Below are positions 5,970 through 8,000 of a DNA stretch of 8,000 bases, in pieces. The position numbers and the translations under genes are program-made. The first letter of the stretch is position 1; every line of letters begins with the position of its first letter. This stretch comes from an uncultured Rothia sp. (GTDB lineage Bacteria; Actinomycetota; Actinomycetes; Actinomycetales; Micrococcaceae). The DNA lies in assembly GCF_937976295.1 (NCBI RefSeq), contig NZ_CALJRY010000106.1:1-8000 (forward strand), written 5' to 3'. Under the pieces are notes generated by a model. It was not told where the DNA came from. It saw only the letters and a program-made list of their open reading frames with translations, and made no database searches.

Positions 5970-7040
5970 ATGAAGGCATATGTATACCACGGCCCCGACC
6001 AGAAGGGCGCCTGGGAGGAAGTCCCGAACCCCACCATTCTTGAGCCCACGGACGTTATCGCCCGCGTCGACACCACCACCATTTGCGGTACTGACCTGCA
6101 CATCCTGAAGGGCGACTGCCCCGAGGTGGACCACGGGCGCATCCTCGGCCACGAGGCTGTCGGTACTATTACCGAGGTTGGCTCCGCGGTGACTGACCTG
6201 AAGGTCGGCGACCGCATCATCATTCCCGCCGTGACCAGCTGCGGCAAGTGCTCCTACTGTAAGGCGAACCAGCCTTCGCACTGCCAGACCGTTGGTGGTG
6301 TCGGCTGGATTTTCGGTTACATGATTGACGGCACCCAGGCAGAGTACGTGCGTGTTCCCTACGCAGAGACCTCGGTTCACCTGGTTCCGGAGGGCCTGAC
6401 CGATGAGGACGTCCTCTTCCTCACCGACGCACTGCCCACCGGCTTCGAGATCGGTATTCTGAACGGCAACACCAAGCCCGGCGACACCGTCGCTGTCGTG
6501 GGTGCGGGCCCCGTGGGTCTGGGCGCGATCATGACCGCTAACCTCTGCGGTGCCGGCCGCGTCATCACCGTCGACTTCGACGAGAACCGCATGAACAAGG
6601 CGCTGGAGCTGGGCGCAACCGATAAGGTCAACGCGGGCGACCCGGACTTCATCGAGAAGATTAAGGCGCTCTCCCCCGACGGCCTGGGCGTGGACGTGGC
6701 CATCGAGGCTGTGGGTGTTCCGCAGACCTTCGAGACCTGCACCAAGATTGTTCGCCCCTACGGCAACATCGCTAACGCCGGCGTGCACGGCAAGCCCGTT
6801 GAGCTGCCCCTGAACACCATGTGGATTTCGAACGTCCGCATCAACATGGGTCTGGTCAACTGCAACACCGTCGGTAACCTGCTGAACATGGTCCGCTCGG
6901 GTCGCCTGAACGCTAAGGCGATGGCAACCCACCGCTTCACGTTCGACCAGTTCGAGGAAGCATACGACTTGTTCACCCACGCAGCTGAGCACAACGTGGT
7001 GAAGGTTGTTATCTCCCGTAACCCCGAGGTTGCGGCATAG
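5970..7040 (+). CDS. Zinc-dependent medium-chain alcohol dehydrogenase
   Basis: Cytoplasmic oxidoreductase of the medium-chain dehydrogenase family, 356 aa, full length. Start ATG 5970 follows AAGGAG with 5-base spacing. Catalytic-zinc ligands are Cys39 (ICGTD), His61-Glu62 (GHE) and probably Asp153 (TDALPTG). Structural-zinc ligands are the four cysteines of CGKCSYCKANQPSHC (91, 94, 97, 105). The Rossmann motif GAGPVG (178-183) and an Asp after the second strand (VDFDENR, Asp202) suggest NAD(H) rather than NADP(H). It looks closest to the formaldehyde-dehydrogenase-like ADH group that also resembles the thermophilic NADP alcohol dehydrogenases. The true substrate (ethanol, butanediol, acetaldehyde or another) cannot be read from the sequence. 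Codons are almost all the preferred C/G-ending ones, which with the strong ribosome site suggests high expression. It is transcribed separately from the metal-transporter operon, although the two could share metal control (inference). Confidence 0.95.
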   Translation: MKAYVYHGPDQKGAWEEVPNPTILEPTDVIARVDTTTICGTDLHILKGDCPEVDHGRILGHEAVGTITEVGSAVTDLKVGDRIIIPAVTSCGKCSYCKANQPSHCQTVGGVGWIFGYMIDGTQAEYVRVPYAETSVHLVPEGLTDEDVLFLTDALPTGFEIGILNGNTKPGDTVAVVGAGPVGLGAIMTANLCGAGRVITVDFDENRMNKALELGATDKVNAGDPDFIEKIKALSPDGLGVDVAIEAVGVPQTFETCTKIVRPYGNIANAGVHGKPVELPLNTMWISNVRINMGLVNCNTVGNLLNMVRSGRLNAKAMATHRFTFDQFEEAYDLFTHAAEHNVVKVVISRNPEVAA

Positions 7041-7068
7041 ACTGCGGTAGGCTCATATACCGCTCATA

Positions 7069-7131
7069 CTGAAACCCCGAACGTTCGTTAGGGATTTCAG
7101 CGGGATGTCTTCATGACACTGCGAACATCCC
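7069..7131 (+). other. Two consecutive hairpins directly after the dehydrogenase gene
   Basis: The first has arms 7069-7078 and 7091-7100 (CTGAAACCCC / GGGATTTCAG, one mismatch). Its 12-base loop contains the self-complementary GAACGTTC. The second has arms GGGATGT (7102-7108) and ACATCCC (7125-7131). Neither is followed by a T-run, so they are not standard terminators. They could stabilise the 3' end of the transcript or be part of a structured RNA. Confidence 0.5.
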
Positions 7132-7135
7132 CACG

Positions 7136-7181
7136 ATTCGCCTCCGGGTGGGAAAGGGTAGGTCCCACCCGGAGCGCGAAT
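7136..7181 (+). other. Long stable hairpin with possible pseudoknot
   Basis: ATTCGC (7136-7141) pairs with GCGAAT (7176-7181), and CTCCGGGTGGG (7142-7152) pairs with CCCACCCGGAG (7164-7174). This gives 17 bp with one bulged C at 7175. The 11-base loop contains GGGTAGG (7156-7162), perfectly complementary to CCTACCC (7190-7196) just downstream. No T-run follows. Confidence 0.6.
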
Positions 7182-7193
7182 CACTCTCCCCTA

Positions 7194-7265
7194 CCCCGAG
7201 ATGTAGTTATTTCTGAAAATACAAAATTTTCTGAAGATGCATAAGATGCGCCATCTCGGGGTTTT
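7194..7265 (+). terminator. Probable terminator with long branched loop
   Basis: CCCCGAGATG (7194-7203) pairs with CATCTCGGGG (7252-7261), followed by TTTTCTGTT. The 48-base loop holds an inner hairpin GAAAAT (7215-7220) / ATTTTC (7226-7231) and repeated TTCTGAA. The T-run is short and the loop unusually long, so it may act with the upstream hairpins rather than as a simple terminator of the dehydrogenase transcript. Confidence 0.55.
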
Positions 7266-7314
7266 CTGTTCCCTCCCCCGTTCTTATGCGGGTTAGGGGG
7301 CGGTTCCTAGAGCG

Positions 7315-7399
7315 TGATGCACCCTCTGCCGGGCGCTCTGCCGACCCGCTTGAGCGGGTTCTTCTGCCAGGCAACCTCTACTGGCGGAGGGGCGCATCA
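7315..7399. other. Long imperfect stem with inner hairpin
   Basis: TGATGC (7315-7320) pairs with GCATCA (7394-7399). CCCTCTGCC (7322-7330) pairs with GGCGGAGGG (7383-7391) with one G-T wobble. Together they form a 15-bp stem broken by a small internal loop. Inside lies ACCCGC (7344-7349) TTGA GCGGGT (7354-7359), a 6-bp hairpin followed by TTCTTCT. It could be a small structured RNA or a folded 3' trailer. I do not recognise a known RNA family. Confidence 0.45.
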
Positions 7400-7457
7400 T
7401 TTGACTCTTCTTGGTCGGGCGGTATCTTCCGATTCTGCTCCTCCTTGAAGGGAAAGG

Positions 7458-7510
7458 AAAAGGGTCGCACGCCTACGATTCAATGGCGATTCGTAGGCTG
7501 CGACCCTTTT
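7458..7510. terminator. Bidirectional intrinsic terminator between converging genes
   Basis: AAAAGGGTCGCA (7458-7469) and GCCTACGA (7471-7478) pair with TCGTAGGC (7491-7498) and TGCGACCCTTTT (7499-7510). That is 20 bp with one bulged C at 7470 and a 12-base loop. A/T ends on both sides give a U-run in either direction. It most likely ends the minus-strand gene that stops at 7582 and also backs up termination of the dehydrogenase transcript. Confidence 0.88.
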
Positions 7511-7547
7511 CTCATGCCCAGATTTTGGCGCCTCATGCCCGGATTTT
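7511..7547. repeat. Direct repeat, 16-bp unit at 21-bp spacing
   Basis: CTCATGCCCAGATTTT (7511-7526) recurs as CTCATGCCCGGATTTT (7532-7540 plus 7541-7547) with one difference. It sits between the terminator and the end of the minus-strand gene. GCGCCTC (7528-7534) can also pair with GAGGCGC (7561-7567). Confidence 0.7.
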
Positions 7548-7581
7548 CAGTGCCTCGGGCGAGGCGCATCGGGCGGGCTAT

Positions 7582-8000
7582 TTAGTTTTTGGGCTTCTCA
7601 GTGCTGGCGTTTCTGTCATTGGTCTTCTCGCCGGTGGCGGCGTTCTGCACGATGGGGTTGAACACCTCCGTGGGGTCGTCCGCGCCGGATGCGACGGAAG
7701 GTTCGGCGGCGCTTCCGGTGACGGGCTCAGTGGGTGCATCAGCTAAATCCCCGGCAAGCACGTCAGTAGGATGATTGGCGGGTGCTTCAACGGGCACTTC
7801 CGCGACGATGGGTTCTTCCGAGGCGGGCACCTCTGATGCGGGTCCTTCCGAGGCCTTCTGCGCCTCCTTGCCCTGCGCGTCCACAGGCTGCTCGGCAGCT
7901 ACACCGTGCGCGGAGTTCTTCTGCTCATCCTTGTGTTCGTCCTTGTGCGCGTCCTTATGTTCGAGCGTGTAGATGATGCGCGGTTCCAGACGCTCAAAAC
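7582..8000 (-). CDS. Unrecognised protein, C-terminal part, with HKD repeat and acidic low-complexity tail
   Basis: The minus-strand frame is open from the right edge to TAA at 7584-7582, so the gene begins outside the window. The GTG at 7884 is probably an internal Val, since the frame continues unbroken beyond it. At the edge it reads about FERLEPRIIYTLEHKD, perhaps the end of a folded domain. Three H-K-D-(A/E) units follow (coded by 7924-7959), then about 115 residues rich in Ala, Glu, Pro, Val and Thr with no hydrophobic segment, ending STEKPKN. The tail looks disordered and cytoplasmic, or it may be an extracellular linker; this cannot be decided without the N-terminus. I do not recognise the family. 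It converges on the dehydrogenase and is ended by the hairpin at 7458-7510. Confidence 0.75.
   Translation of the reverse strand, partial: FERLEPRIIYTLEHKDAHKDEHKDEQKNSAHGVAAEQPVDAQGKEAQKASEGPASEVPASEEPIVAEVPVEAPANHPTDVLAGDLADAPTEPVTGSAAEPSVASGADDPTEVFNPIVQNAATGEKTNDRNASTEKPKN

Larger units (their letters stand above)
7041..7581. other. 541-base non-coding intergenic region rich in inverted repeats
   Basis: No supported gene lies between the dehydrogenase stop and the converging minus-strand gene. Short open frames here (for example 7286-7585 plus) run through terminators and have Arg/Trp/Ser-rich translations unlike real proteins. The region contains at least six inverted repeats and one direct repeat, listed separately. 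I see no tRNA, no rRNA and no recognised riboswitch. Confidence 0.6.

Noticed and set aside
5931..6992. 353-codon open frame antisense to the alcohol dehydrogenase
   Set aside because: It mirrors the dehydrogenase codons; strong C/G third-position bias removes stops from the opposite strand. Its Val/Gly/His-rich translation shows no known motif and it overlaps the leader.
7214..7231. TGAAAAT ... ATTTTC resembling a Zur zinc-regulator site
   Set aside because: The half-sites are separated by 5 bases instead of 1 and lie inside the loop of a transcribed terminator-like structure, so a repressor site is unlikely.
7286..7585. 99-codon plus-strand open frame in the intergenic region
   Set aside because: It passes through the long stem and the bidirectional terminator, has no good ribosome site and an atypical Arg/Trp/Phe composition.
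7589..7972. Plus-strand Ser/Ala-rich frames at the right end
   Set aside because: They are the complement of the low-complexity tail of the minus-strand gene; the minus frame is open across the whole stretch to the window edge.

Overview
The window looks like part of the chromosome of a high-GC Gram-positive bacterium (Actinobacteria). It has G/C-rich codons, an LPXTG sortase-anchored protein, a lipoprotein with a twin-arginine-like signal, and a surface domain (the 'anchored repeat' / choice-of-anchor M type) that as far as I know is essentially actinobacterial. Moderate GC and overall gene flavour make a Rothia-like Micrococcaceae member my best guess, but this is from memory and not a search result.

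Positions 1-5672 hold one tightly packed plus-strand operon of five genes. In order: the 3' part of an LPNTG cell-wall-anchored protein; a ZnuA/TroA-type metal-binding lipoprotein with a large inserted domain; a second surface protein held by a C-terminal membrane helix; an ABC ATPase; and an ABC-3 (ZnuB-like) permease. Three of four junctions overlap (14, 4 and 4 bases); the fourth is a 94-base AT-rich gap. A perfect 20-bp hairpin plus T-run ends the operon at about 5774. The set matches the 'anchored repeat-type ABC transporter' family, related to Zn/Mn importers. The same extracellular domain occurs in all three exported proteins, with recurring GHxD and HTHxxW motifs. This suggests a relay passing a metal, most likely zinc, from the wall through the membrane-bound protein to the lipoprotein and permease. 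The relay is inference.

Positions 5673-5969 are an AT-rich intergenic region with a short 12-bp tandem repeat, the terminator, a perfect small palindrome and a strong ribosome-binding site. They lead into a zinc-dependent medium-chain alcohol dehydrogenase (5970-7040) that has both catalytic and structural zinc ligands.

Positions 7041-7581 carry no convincing gene but are unusually rich in inverted repeats. There is a series of hairpins after the dehydrogenase ending in a terminator-like stem, with a possible pseudoknot that competes with it. These are followed by a long imperfect stem, a strong bidirectional terminator and a short direct repeat. From 7582 to the right edge lies the C-terminal part of an unrecognised minus-strand gene with a His-Lys-Asp repeat and a low-complexity acidic Ala/Pro/Glu tail. 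It converges on the dehydrogenase.
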